NCBI RefSeq assembly: GCF_021976095.1
Contig: NW_025813493.1
Coordinates: forward strand, 4,027,271-4,091,270
Length of the DNA: 64,000 nt
From: Xenia sp. Carnegie-2017
Taxonomy: Eukaryota > Cnidaria > Anthozoa > Malacalcyonacea > Xeniidae
Direction of reading: 5' to 3'
Part shown: positions 50,190-63,200 of the stretch, piece after piece
How the letters are laid out: each line of letters starts with the position of its first letter
How positions within the stretch are numbered: the first letter of the stretch is position 1
Program-made: the position numbers and the translations under genes
Notes under the pieces: model-generated
What the model saw: the letters and a program-made list of their open reading frames with translations, nothing else
What the model was told of the DNA's origin: nothing
Databases searched by the model: none

Positions 50190-50400
50190 TACTAAGCTCA
50201 GTTTGAGGCATCATCTTTTACCAACCTTGGCAGGAATCGAACCAAGCAACGCGAGGTTGATTGGCAATGTGTTGTAGCACTCGTTGTCTCACAGCGCTTG
50301 CTGAATGGAGTAACTTTTTATTGTGTATAGCCCCGTTCAACTGTTTACGAGCCAAATAAATAATAAAAGGTGCCCAACCCTGACGATGATTACCATCAAG
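50190..50400 (-). repeat. SINE-like dispersed repeat, copy 2
   Basis: Better preserved than the copy at 16914-17105. On the minus strand it has the B-box sequence GGTTCGATTCC (complement of 50233-50243), preceded by a GAGTGCTACAACACATTGCC segment where tRNA-derived SINEs carry the A-box half. No clean tail or TSD was seen. Confidence 0.55.
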
Positions 50401-50599
50401 AAAATCGAAGCGTACTTACCTATATAAGCGTTCTTACGAGCGATGACAACAAGGCAATAAGGTTTTTTAATTCCCCATTACTTAAACTTATATATGCAAA
50501 GTTCAACATTATGTAACACGGGAAACGTAATCTATTTAACCTCGTAATCATAAGCGATAGTTCTTATCTTCTCTTTTATCCATTTACCAACTGTTGAAA

Positions 50600-50830
50600 T
50601 TTGTTGCCAATTCTTTTTATCTATCCTTTCGTGTACCTTTTCATTTATCCTATTGTCGACCTTTGTATCAACCTTTTTTCTACGTTTCTGTCTATTCTTT
50701 GCCTACCTTTGTGGCTACTTTAGTGTCCATCTTTAATATCTACCTTTATGTCTATCTTTATGTCTACCTTTTCGTCCTCTGCCTTTATGGTTACCTTTAT
50801 TTCTATCTTTATGTCTACATTTATGGCTAC
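50600..50830. repeat. Degenerate 12-bp minisatellite TCTACCTTTATG
   Basis: About 19 imperfect copies of a 12-bp word (TCTACCTTTATG, TCTATCTTTATG, GGTTACCTTTAT). The plus-strand open frame across it is a by-product of the 12-bp period. Confidence 0.85.
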
Positions 50831-51229
50831 AAAAAGTTAAGAGATTTACATAAGAAGTTTATGTGTTCAATTATAATATAAATATAAAACATTTACCCTG
50901 AGAAGATAGAGATTTTGATAAACTGTTGCCTATAGTAAGGTTTTTCTTACGAAAAAAAAAGCAGAAACAGATTAAAAAGTGTTTACATTTTAAAATATGT
51001 ATTTGGGCAAAAGATTGACTTTTAGAAATTGATCGTCAGTAGTGAATCAAACATATTCATTTTAGGAAATCAACTACATTTGCGTATAGTTATGAATATT
51101 ATATTGGTTTACGTTACTTTCTATAGTACTAACTGTTGTCATTTGATGTGTCCTAGTTTAATATGGACGTAATGACATTTTAGGTGCAATTTATGAAAAA
51201 AAAGACTCCATCTTCCGTTGTCGACATAA

Positions 51230-54200
51230 TTAAAAAGAGTTTGAGTGGTACCCTTCAGTTTTCTCACATGCAAGCCTCCAAGCATCAGCAGCATGTGCCA
51301 CAGTAACTTCATTGGTAAGCTCTCTCTAAGATCTTCAATTAGAGTACAACCATCTTGTTCAAGCTTCCTGTTGATGTACTCAGCTAAACTTTATCAAAAA
51401 AATCATATACAAGTCTTAGCGACATGAATTATCGGGGACGAAACTTGGGTTTTAAGAATGATGGGAGAGGAGGGGCAAGGACTTGAATGTGCCCGAAAAA
51501 AATGGGAAGTATATAGCTAATTCGGTTAAAAAAGAATGTGATATGATTTTGTAGATAATTATTAAACTATTTCATAAGATTTCGAAAGTTTTATAAGTGA
51601 TAATATTTTACGTTAAAATACCTAAAAAGTTTATTTATTCGATTATTTTTAAAACGACTTCTTTCCTATAGGTTTACTAAGTTTTGCCTGACGAAATGGC
51701 GAAATCACTTTAGTCATGTATGCCTCCGCCAGTTAGTTAAACACAATAGTTTCAAAATAAGTAAATAACATAACATTTTTTTCGGTAAGCAACATGATGC
51801 CTTATTATGAAATAAAAACAATAAAACTCAGGCGGTGATTCGTCTAGAGCCGTGTTTGCATTAGCCTGCCCAAAACACATTTGAGCTCAACCAATCCAAT
51901 CAATCAAAACAATCATTTAGCCAAAGAGAATTTGCAAAGTGATCATGAATGCATTATAGAGGAAAAATTAAAATGTTTGTCTTTTTCACCATGTTTCATT
52001 TTATAAAAGAAATAAAAGATGTTTTCGTGTTTGCACTGCCTTATGCAAACCTCGGAGACGTTTGTGAGAACTCTCGAGCATGTGTAACCCTTGACCTTCC
52101 GTCTCAGGCTTGCATTGATCTTCTCTTAAGTTCTCCCAAAGGTCTCCTCGGTTTGCATAAGCCCGTACAAACACAATAAACATTTTAATTTCTTAAATGA
52201 CAAACACTTTTTGAGATACAACATGGGTTCAGTATATCGAATAAAATGATCAACCAACAGTACCATACAAAAAGTTAAGATATGCATAAAAAACACTAAG
52301 TAAACAAGTTAATAGAGCACGTGATTTAAATGATTTGATTACTTACGGCATTTGTAACTTTTCGTCAGTTGCATTTTTCAAAAACAGCAAAATAAGCTTC
52401 AACAATTCATCAACAAATCGGTCAATGTTGATTTTCTGCAACCCTCCACAGAATTTGAACTTCAGTTTTGGTTTCAGTGCCGTTTTAATCTTATCTGTTA
52501 CGTCATCAAATGGATCCTATAAGATATTCAAATAATACCCATACATCCATCTTGTGAGAACTCTTGAGCAGGTGCAACCCTTGACCTTTGGTCTCGGGCT
52601 TGCACTGATCAGCAAAGAATTTCTCAATTTCCATAAGCCTGTGCACATACACTAAATATATACTTATTTCTTAAATAATTTTAGGACATCAAAAATAGAG
52701 TTAAAGTTAAATTAATATCATTAACTTTATCACATAATATATCGCTACTGATTATTGCAAGTAGAACAAACCTGTTTATTTTGAGTTAATATTCTCGCTC
52801 TCTCTAAGGATAACAATTTCCAAAGCGCAACAACATGTTGAAGCTGACAAAACTGTTCTACCTAAAATATATTTATCAAAACAATTACAACAAACGGGGT
52901 AAGATTACATAACTGATTTATTTACCATTCCTCTTACAAAAAAATTCTTGGTGAATAAGAAAAAGAAACACAAAAAAGAAACACTCATTAGCAAATGGTT
53001 TTTAGTACTTTTATTTTAGAGATGCATACCTTTCCACTCTTTAAAACATTTTCAGGATCAAGTTTCAATGCTGATTTCATATAATCGCTGATAAGCATTC
53101 CAGGATTTCCTCCAGCAGATGATAAAAAACCAATGACAATGTGGAGATATTTAAGAACATCACAAATTTCCGGTAGTTGGTTCAGTTCACTGAAAATCTG
53201 ATGTCTTACTTGTCGACTTAGAGTAACCTATAAAGAAAAAAATTTAAACGACTTTCATGAAAAAAATCATGGGGCACAACTGTACAGGAAAGTACAAAAC
53301 CCTTAATACGATTTGCATGTTTTTAATCGAAATGTTTGATATTATATGAGTTATGATGCATCACATATTATAACAAGGCAACCATATGTATAATTGAGCA
53401 TCAAATTTCGCATTAACTACCCAAATATTATTTAGCTGCAAAGAAAAATACTGTATTAATGATGGCCACAAAAAATTTCCTTTTGTTCAATTTACCAATT
53501 TACAAAGAGGAATATTAAATAATGGATTTTGTCTGTTTTTCCATTTAATAGTTTAACTAGTTGTCTTATTATTTTACCTGAGGTATTTTTTTACTCAAAG
53601 CTTTAAAAACAGCTCCATCACAAATATCTTTACTGAAGACAAATAATTGAACCTAAAAAGATAATACATTTTAAAATAAAGCACAACCACTTTTGACAGA
53701 ACCATCTTAATAAGTTGTAATTTTTAGTGCAATTCATGCATTCGTATTTCTATTTTCGCTGTACATGATAAACAATTAAATAAAATTCAGGAAACTAACC
53801 GAGGATGTAATTCTAGGTTTTTCTCTAATAAATCTGTCGACAAGTTGTCTTTCTAAAGATTTCCAGTTAAAGTTGACAACAGTTTCTTCAGTTTCTTCAG
53901 TTTCTTCACAAACTTTTAGTGAATAATCACAGTGAGCCAGGACCATCGGTAAAGATCTCTCTCTGGGTCATAAGCAACCAAATGCCCCTAGTAACGTTTG
54001 ACAGTGGCAACTCCTCTAAACTTTAAAGATTTTAAGATTGATTCATCATAGAGAAAAGAGTAAAGAATACTATGAAGAAGTACGAGTAAAAACATGTTTT
54101 ATCAGGTATTAGGATTGAAGAATGTATAATTTTATAAATTATAATCAGCTTTTACAAATAATTTTGACAAAAATTGAATGAAGTTCGTCACAGTTAAAAA

Positions 54201-57200
54201 AACGCAACAAATCTTAGTAACTAAGTTAATCTTACTTTTTCTCTTCCTTCAACAAGCTTTTACATCGTCCAATAAAATTGTTATGTAAAGACACAAGATA
54301 ATTTGTCAGTGCCAAAGAACACTTTCCCAATCCTTTCCACGAAGGCAGCAACATAGATATCGGTGTGGCGTTGGTAACTTCCTTCTCACTCAACTCCTTC
54401 GAAATTCCGTAAAGACCTATCAAAAACAGTCAGGCATGTTGAATTTAAGTTAATGAATGTGGTTTGAGAAAGATTGATTAATCAATATTGTTCATGTTTT
54501 AGATGACTGGTGACGACGAATTGTTGACAAATACATTAAATAAATTACTATGCACTAAATTGACCATAACTTAATTCTTTTAGGACTCACCACTTTGTAC
54601 AAGAGATGCTTTGATGATTTTCCAAGCATTTCTGAAATTATCAATTAAGTAAGTGAAATGCTTTTTTGTGTCAGGGTCTGCAAAAGATAAACAGAAAGCA
54701 AAATAAGAGCAACTACTTTCTTTCAGGAGCAAACGCGTGAAAATCATCCAAAACCATTCTAAATATAGAATACTTTTTTTCGACAGTATTTTAGAATAAG
54801 TCTGTTAAGATGCAAAGAAATACTCACTATAATAAAATTTTAAGTTTCTATGGGTTTCTAACTGATATATTTTCTGTTCCTGATATATCCAAAATATTTG
54901 GTTTACACTAGATCATAGATCATAACTCAAAAGTAGATTAAATTTATTATCTATATTGGAAAATGGAGATTATATAATTTATTATTGATTTGAAGAGGTG
55001 AAAAAGATGTATGATATTGACAGAAAAAAACCAGCTGTAATGGAAGATACAAATTATTTTTTGGTATGTTGTATTTATGAAGTCGAAAAAAATTCAACGA
55101 AATATTTCTATTTTGCATCAATATGTACATTATGCATTAGTTATTAAGAATATTTAGGTGAATCACAATTTATAACGATACATTTATTACAATTTTCTTG
55201 ATAACATTACTTGTGCCAACAATGGAAGAGCACAAAAGAGGAATAAAGTTAATTAGATCCATTATTAGATCATATAATTAGGTCAACTGATATAGTTAAT
55301 GACTATCACATTTAGTTTTATGAAGTTATAGGCATTAGAAAGTGATTTCAAGACATGCTATTTACGTAGCATCCATACGTCACAAGCCACGCTTAAGTAT
55401 TTTGGAAGTAAATTTGACTACTCTTGATCGCTATTTTGTTTGCTATAGCAGCACAAACTAGTTTTACATTTTATTACTGATAAAAGAAAAGCTGTAAATG
55501 CAATATAATGTAGCAATAGAATTGATAGTAGTAATTCAACCATTTCTTCATGAAAAACAGTGTATAGCCGTACCTTTTTTATATAAGTGTCCAATCGTAT
55601 ATTTTTCAGCTTCGTTTTGATCTAAGCGACGATGAAACTTTTCAAAAAGTAATCGTTGCAGCTTTATAATTTCGGGAAGATATTGTAGTGCACGAAGATG
55701 ACATTCCTGAGAATACAAATAAATAAATTAAAACCAATGTGCGATGTATGACAAAATCTTTAAGGAAATGGCTATTGAAAAATAAATATATTTAGCGTAT
55801 ATAAGACACTAAAACTTTTTATATATCGACATTATTTATTCAAATTTGTATATTAAACCTTTCCGTTATGAAATTTTTTTGTCAATCAAGTTTAATTTCG
55901 TTTCATGATTTTGCTGTATAGCAACATGAAGAAAAGATTTAAAAGTTATTATTAGTGCTTTGAACGCGACTAAAAACAAATCTTTTCAAAAATTGTTTCT
56001 ATTCACTAACAACTTTCGCTTTATATAGAGTTTATTTATATTTAAAATAGATTTAATTTTATTGTTCGACAAAGCTAAAAATGTAAAACAAAGCTGCATT
56101 AAATATTAGCACATTTTTAAAATTTATATCTAACATTTTCTCTAGTAATAATGAAAAATTGAAGGAAACATTAATACCTTTTTTAGAAATTCATCAAGTA
56201 CTTCGCACTTGTCTGCTGGCACAGTAACACCTTGAGAATATTCTTCATATTTAAAAGATAAATATCCAATGGTGATTTTCTTGCGATTCCTCCAAAGTGC
56301 TGGACACGAAGGATCGAGATTTGTAACAACATGAGAGCTTGGTTCATCTATTTCGTAGATTTGTTTCATGACTTCATTATTTTCTGGAAAAAAAGATGTT
56401 TTGATTAATAATGTCATAATAGAGGTATTCCGTATGTGTCATACTACATTTATATATTAAAATTTGCTTAACATTATTTTTATTTTAAAAAATTTAAATA
56501 AGTGAAACAGCGAAGACCCTGAAAATATAATATAAAACATCCAATTGATATAACACTAATTCTAAACTAAATTAAAAGAGTTAATGAATTAAAACTTTTC
56601 TATATTGCATCCAAGGAATTATAGCTAAATTACGTCTTGTTTAGTTTATGGTATTGATATTTCCATCTGACCGACAATGCTGTTATCATTTATCATGGAA
56701 GGGTGGTTATACGCTATCTGTAAAGTGAGTTTACTTTAATTTGTCTCAAAATTATGAAAAAATATCTGGCTTTTTAAATAGGTTTCTTGTTTTCTAACTA
56801 GTTTCTATTGCTATGTGTATCTGAAACAAAAGGCGTCATGTCTCTCAACCCTATGTCGCAAAGGGAAGAATATTTGGTAATATTAAAATTAAAACAATTC
56901 ATGAACCACTAGGAATGTGGCTGACAACTAGTATTCTTCTTACCCAGTCTTTCATCACTGACTATTTTACTCAAGGCATCTTTTAACAACTCAGACACAA
57001 CCTACAAAATAAAATATATTCTTAAAATATCGACCAGTAAGAATATGCGCACACGAAGATCCCTCACAGATTTTTATATGATACACTGATAAACATTTTA
57101 GCTACTAAAATTTAAAAGCAAGAGAAATATTAAAAAATATATCAATCCAAAAACGAAAATGTCTAGGATAACACCATAGACTTTCAAACCTAAAACCTTT

Positions 57201-60200
57201 TTACGCTTGTGAAAATTATGAGTTAAAAGATAACGAAATTGAGTATTGGAAGATAGTCATCTTATTTCGTCACAAAACGAAACGTGCTCAGTGAATTTGC
57301 ATTTTTTAAAAACTGGCGTTCCAAACTACTACAGCTTGACCAATGCACATAGAAAACGACTAAAAAGAATGTGTGTTGAATATTGCTATATATAAAATTT
57401 CAGTTTGTCTGTAAAAGAAACACATTCATCCTGCGTAATTAAAAATAAAAACATTTCTGTAAAATTTTATCACAATCCTCCCAAAAGATCTTCATCGGAG
57501 GACTTTTCACAAAAGTTGAGTTTTATTAAAACCAATAACAATTATACCTAAAAGCGATGGTCAAAATCAGAATTTTTATGTTGTGTAAAGATTAGCACCA
57601 GATGAGCTTACCGATAGAACAGGATTTAGGTAGGTATTCATAAATGTATCTTCCCACGTTTGTCTTGACTCTTTACTGTTCAAATCAGTTTGAGAGAAAT
57701 CGATGTTTCCTATCGACGACAAATGCATCAAAAATTATATTAAGTATAATTATGACTGTTTTCCACTTCAAATGAAACGTATAGACGAATATCAAAAAGG
57801 ATTTTATTTGAAATTCTTTTTAGCTTGTGATCATTGGCTGATATTTCTTTAGTAGTTGAGACAAACGTTCTAAAACACAAATGTCCCTGAAGAACATATA
57901 CTTTAAAGTAAAATATTTAAACTGCATTACAATTATGAAATGTTCTTGTTTTGTTAATTTTTTTGGAATATTTTAACTTCGGTTATTTTAATGTATAGGT
58001 ATTGAAAGTTCGATTGAAATTTATATATTAATGTTGCGTTATCGAACATGCTAGCTATTAAAAGTAATCAGAAAGTAGCCCATTGTCTGCGTTATATATC
58101 GTTCTCATAATTAACGAAATTGGTAGTGAGAAAATTAATCATATTTTGCGTGTCATTTGATTCATCCCTTGCCTTTTGTAGATTATGTAAATCTAACGAG
58201 ACTGTCAGGAATTTCGAGACTCTATACTGCATGCATGCAGTTGCAAAGCCACAGGAAATGGTATTATTATTTTTTTTACAATTATACTTTGGTTTTGACG
58301 TGAAGGCATAAATCTGTATTTTAACACGAATTACAAACTATATTCCTTTTATTAAAATATTATTTGTAGTAGTTGATGAAAAAAGGAACATACCATGATT
58401 ATTTTTTACGATTTCTACAAAAATCAGATGGATGATAACAGTAGCTTCATCGACGTTACTGCCAACAAATCTTGCAATGGAACATAGATCATTTTGTATA
58501 TGATCTCTTATAAACTGCACGATATCATCAACAGGTGGTTTGATAATAGCTGAAATTTCCTTGAAAAGATAAAGAAATTATGTATTATCAATGTTAAACA
58601 TTGTTTTCAATCAACAAAAATTTTATGCGACAAAACAAAAAGTTAATACTTAAAGTAGAAACGGAGAAGTTTCTTAAATTGGCATCTATTAATGAAATAT
58701 AAAAACTATATATGCTGATAATTTTTTATTGGTCGCCTATACACTAGATACTCACTATGCAGTCTTGAAAAAAGTGAAATCCAGCATCCAAAAAACTTCA
58801 ATTTAAATCAAAGTTGAACCAAGGAATTGGTTACATTTTGTAACTATTATTGACACGTTTACGTAAGTTCAGCCCTATAAATTAATTAAGTGCCAATGTT
58901 TTCTACGAATTTTAAATGTACTTATTTATATTTCACCCCATTTATCAAGGCTATAACAATGTACTATAACTAATCATTATGTGTGATTAGTATATATTTC
59001 ATATATGTAAGTATATTATTCGACCTGTGTTAATTTTAGCAATCCACGAGTTATATTGTGTACCCATTTTTACCAAATAAATTTCACTCATTTGGATTTA
59101 CCTCACTTTGGTCTGATGTTCCTAACAACATGGCTAAATGTACCAAACAACGCAAGACACAACATGATAAAGAGTTCAAGTTTCTTTGTGCTGTGGGAAG
59201 TTGATCATAAACACGTCCTAGTATGTGACCTGTACTATTTTGAACTTTCCTAAAGTAGATATATAAACTTTAATTTAATGTGCAATGTTAACATGAATGA
59301 AGCTCAACTATTTATTAAACTAAAACTATATATTAAATGGTAAAAATAGAAAATAGTAAAACATTAGTTTTAAGTTCATTCGAACGTGCAATGACAAACC
59401 TCTAAGCTTGTGTATTAATATCTACTAACCGAGAATTTTCCTCTCCAATTACAACACCCCATTTTAGTGAATTATACGTTTCGTCACCCTACATTGTCAA
59501 GAAAAATAAATATTGAAAGCATTTTAAATGTAGAAAGTCAAAATGGATAACAATTTTCAAATCATTCTTCCTTTGATTTATTTGTTGAACTTGCATAATC
59601 TTTGTACACTTAAGGTAAAATCAGTAGCAAATTATTATAAAATCTAACTTAACACAATAACATACATAGCGATGTCCGTTAATGCTTTCTAGAAAAGTAA
59701 AACAAAAGCAAATTTGTACACAATATCATGAAATATTATTCTTTAAGCATTTGATCTTGAATTTATCTCTATTACTTACCATACGATGTACTATCACCAT
59801 CGTCAATGACCTCAGGACCATCATGTGAGGCATGGTGGGAATAAATGCATTCTTAGAAATGGAAAGTCAACAAAAATATATAAATGTAATCTGTTATTGT
59901 AATCATTAAAAGTGTATGTCTACGTTAATTAGCAGGATGTAAAATGTTAAACACACCACAAGTTTTATCCAAGGTGCAGTACATTAGTTAAAAAATTACT
60001 TTTAGCTATTTTGCATTGTAGCTATTAAAATAAATCTTATAAATGCACACACAATGGTTTTGTTTGTACTGTCTTACTTTCTGCTGGTGAAAGAAGCTTT
60101 CTTCGTTATAAAATTGAACTCAAAAAATACGTTTTTTTGTTAGGTAATTAGCAATAGTAGTTGTCATATGATGCATATTAAAAACTGTGAACACATACTC

Positions 60201-63200
60201 TCATTGATCTTGGATTGAAAGCAAGGTTTGAAAATGGACCCAACAGTTGATTATTTGGAAAACAACTCATAACAACCAGAAAATGTATCAAGATATCATT
60301 CAAACGTCTAACATTTGCATTTTCCTCCTCAGGTTGTAGGTGAAGCAGCTGCTTATAAGGACTTTCTTTAAAATTTTCTAATAAATTCTTTGCAAGAGGT
60401 AGCTGCAACAGATAAAAATATATTGCTTGATTATCAAGAAGAAATTGTGTTTCAAACGAGCTTATATTTCAGCAATTTATTCAAAACTTACAAGAATCTA
60501 CTCTATCTACTTATATTTAACATGACGTTTTAACATGTTTGGGAAGTTATAAACAAACATGTTTAAAAACGATTTCCAACAAGTTAAAATTTTAAAACTT
60601 CCTAAAAGTTTGCTTGCACTTTATGCAATGCAATTTTTAAAATCATACGGTATTTTTTCTGCAGTAAAAACCTGAGTTGTAAAAACCTTCTATTCAGTTA
60701 CACATACCTCAAGTTTCTTCACGATCTAAAATAAAATTCAAATTCATCATTAACAGGAGCAAAAATATAATAAAATCAACATGAAATTTTTACGTAAAAT
60801 AATCTTATGCAACAACTTCTGTACAATATATGAAAATAGGTATATTAATATTATAAAATAAAGAAAAACAGACATAAAAAGTAAAACATAAACCAAATTT
60901 AGAATGCTTTCATCAACACCTTTCGTTTGCATTGGTATAGCCTGCCCAATCTTTTATAACTATACTTCGAGATTTTCAGCAAAATTATAATTCATTTCTT
61001 TTGAAAATTAGTTCCATTTGTTGTTTTTCCATTGATTGAACATTAAAATATTTGCATTGTTCGAGAAAAAACCGAGCTGGCTTCACCATTGATTTTAGAA
61101 GTTTTTTATCCACTAATCTTTCATTCTATATTATGAAATGGTGCAAGTAATTACAAGATGTTTTCCGACGTATTTGTTCTTAGCGAAGATTTTGCAAAAT
61201 CGCCCATAAGCTTGGGCTCAAATGATCTATCTAAATGCTAAATGATCCAACTTAATGCTTAGCTTTGTCATTGGTGAATTAATAAATCCTTGGCTTAATT
61301 CAATTCCTTAATATAAACACAAAATAAAGCACAATCTAAGTCAATTAAAACAAACAATGACAGGGAAAGAAGATCCTACATCACTATCTATCATAACATG
61401 CAAAATAATTTACCTCAAAAGAAATGCGATTTGCTTCGTTTCCGGATGGAAATTTGGTTTTAACTTCGCCATAAAAAGCAAGTAAAATATAACAAAACTG
61501 ATTTTGAGCATCGCAGGTCATGTTCTGAAAATTTAAACAAAGACAATTAAATTATAACATCTTTTCTCAATTTGATTTAGAAGTACTCTTCTCTTATAAC
61601 AGACATTTCACAAAGATTTCCAATTTAGTATAAATATGATATTAAAAGGTGAAAAACTTAGTCAGGATAAAAAATTGATGTCAAAGAATAGTCACTGCAG
61701 TGTACTTTCAAGCATAATCCTTAGGATGAGGCATATTCATATGATTTTACAAATTAAACTTTTTTCATATACAACTCGCTAATATTTTCGTAACACTGAG
61801 GAACTGTTACTTAAATTATTTGCAATGTTATCTCGAAAAACTTTGGGAAAATCAGACTTTTCTGAAGGGCTAAACCGCCTTAAAGCATTACTTATTACAA
61901 CAAAGACTCGTTTGACTCAATAAATAAGGAAAAAGTAAAAATAAACATCAAATTAAATTAAATGATCAGTATTCTCAACTAACACATGTTATGCAAATTA
62001 TAATATATGTCATCACATCAAATTAGTTCTCATTTTTAATTTCATAGTCAATGCTATATAATTGTATATTACCACCTAAGCTAGAGGCAAAGGTCTTTAG
62101 TTTCAATCAGAAGTATATAGCTCCTCTACTCTTAAAATGGTCTTTGAAAGCGTAACGGAAAATTCTTAGGCCCGTTTCAAACGTTGATTTTACATAAGCC
62201 GAATGCATTTAAAACAAAAGATAATAAATGTCATTCCCACATAGACTTAAAACAGAAATAATGATTTCATTTTCTTTTGCTGTTTTACATTCGACGCATG
62301 TAAAATGCGATGTTTAGTAGTGTGAAGAAAAAGATAATTATCTTACTCTTAAGGTCAACTGCATTTCTTCCGAGTTTGATGTTATTATCAATTTGTTCAT
62401 AGCTTCTCGCACAGTGTGATAGTTTTCACCATGAACTAGAAAATTGTCTTGACTTTTGTCATTCTCCTATATGAAAGCACAAAAAGCTAAAGGCATTTTT
62501 TAATCTCAACAAATCATACATGACAAATGTCTCAGTTTATTTTGCAGGATGATCAAGTGTTTATGAAACAAGTATTTAATCTGGTCAATCACAGAATTTA
62601 GTGTTAAGAATTTAAAAACTTAAATACAGACAAGACAGTAATCAAGTGGTCACCTTTAACTGTGGAGGCAAAATCCATTTCAATTCTTTGTTTTTACATC
62701 TTTCTTTAGCTCCATCTAAACCATTTGAATCATTAAGAACCAGCTGCTTTTGTAAGAACAACTGTAGAAAAGATCGATTTTCACACAAATTTTTAGCTGC
62801 TTGGATGCACTCTCTAAGTTTAGGATAGGTTTCCAAGTTTTTGAAAAGATCATCGTTGATAAATGTAGAAAGTTCACTAAACGCAGCCCTTATTAAAGCA
62901 AAATCTTTAAGTTTTTTAATGTCCAAGGTTTCACCATTGCAAAAAGTACTTTGTGTTTTAAGAAGGATATCGTTCAACATTTGGATTTCAACACTGCTTT
63001 CAGTTTGTTTTGCTTTTAATAATTTCCCTATTTCAACATCCTATAAAAAAACCATACGAACAAATAATGATGAAGAGAGCTCTATATGTAGCACAGTTTT
63101 ATAAGAGTCCAACACACTTCAAATTAGGCTATGTAGATTTTTGCACTCTCTTACCAAGTTAAAAAGAAAAAGCGTAACTTGATAAAGTTGTTAGGCAATG

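Noticed and set aside
50594-50881. 95-residue frame rich in YLYVYLYV
   Set aside because: Translation of the degenerate 12-bp minisatellite.
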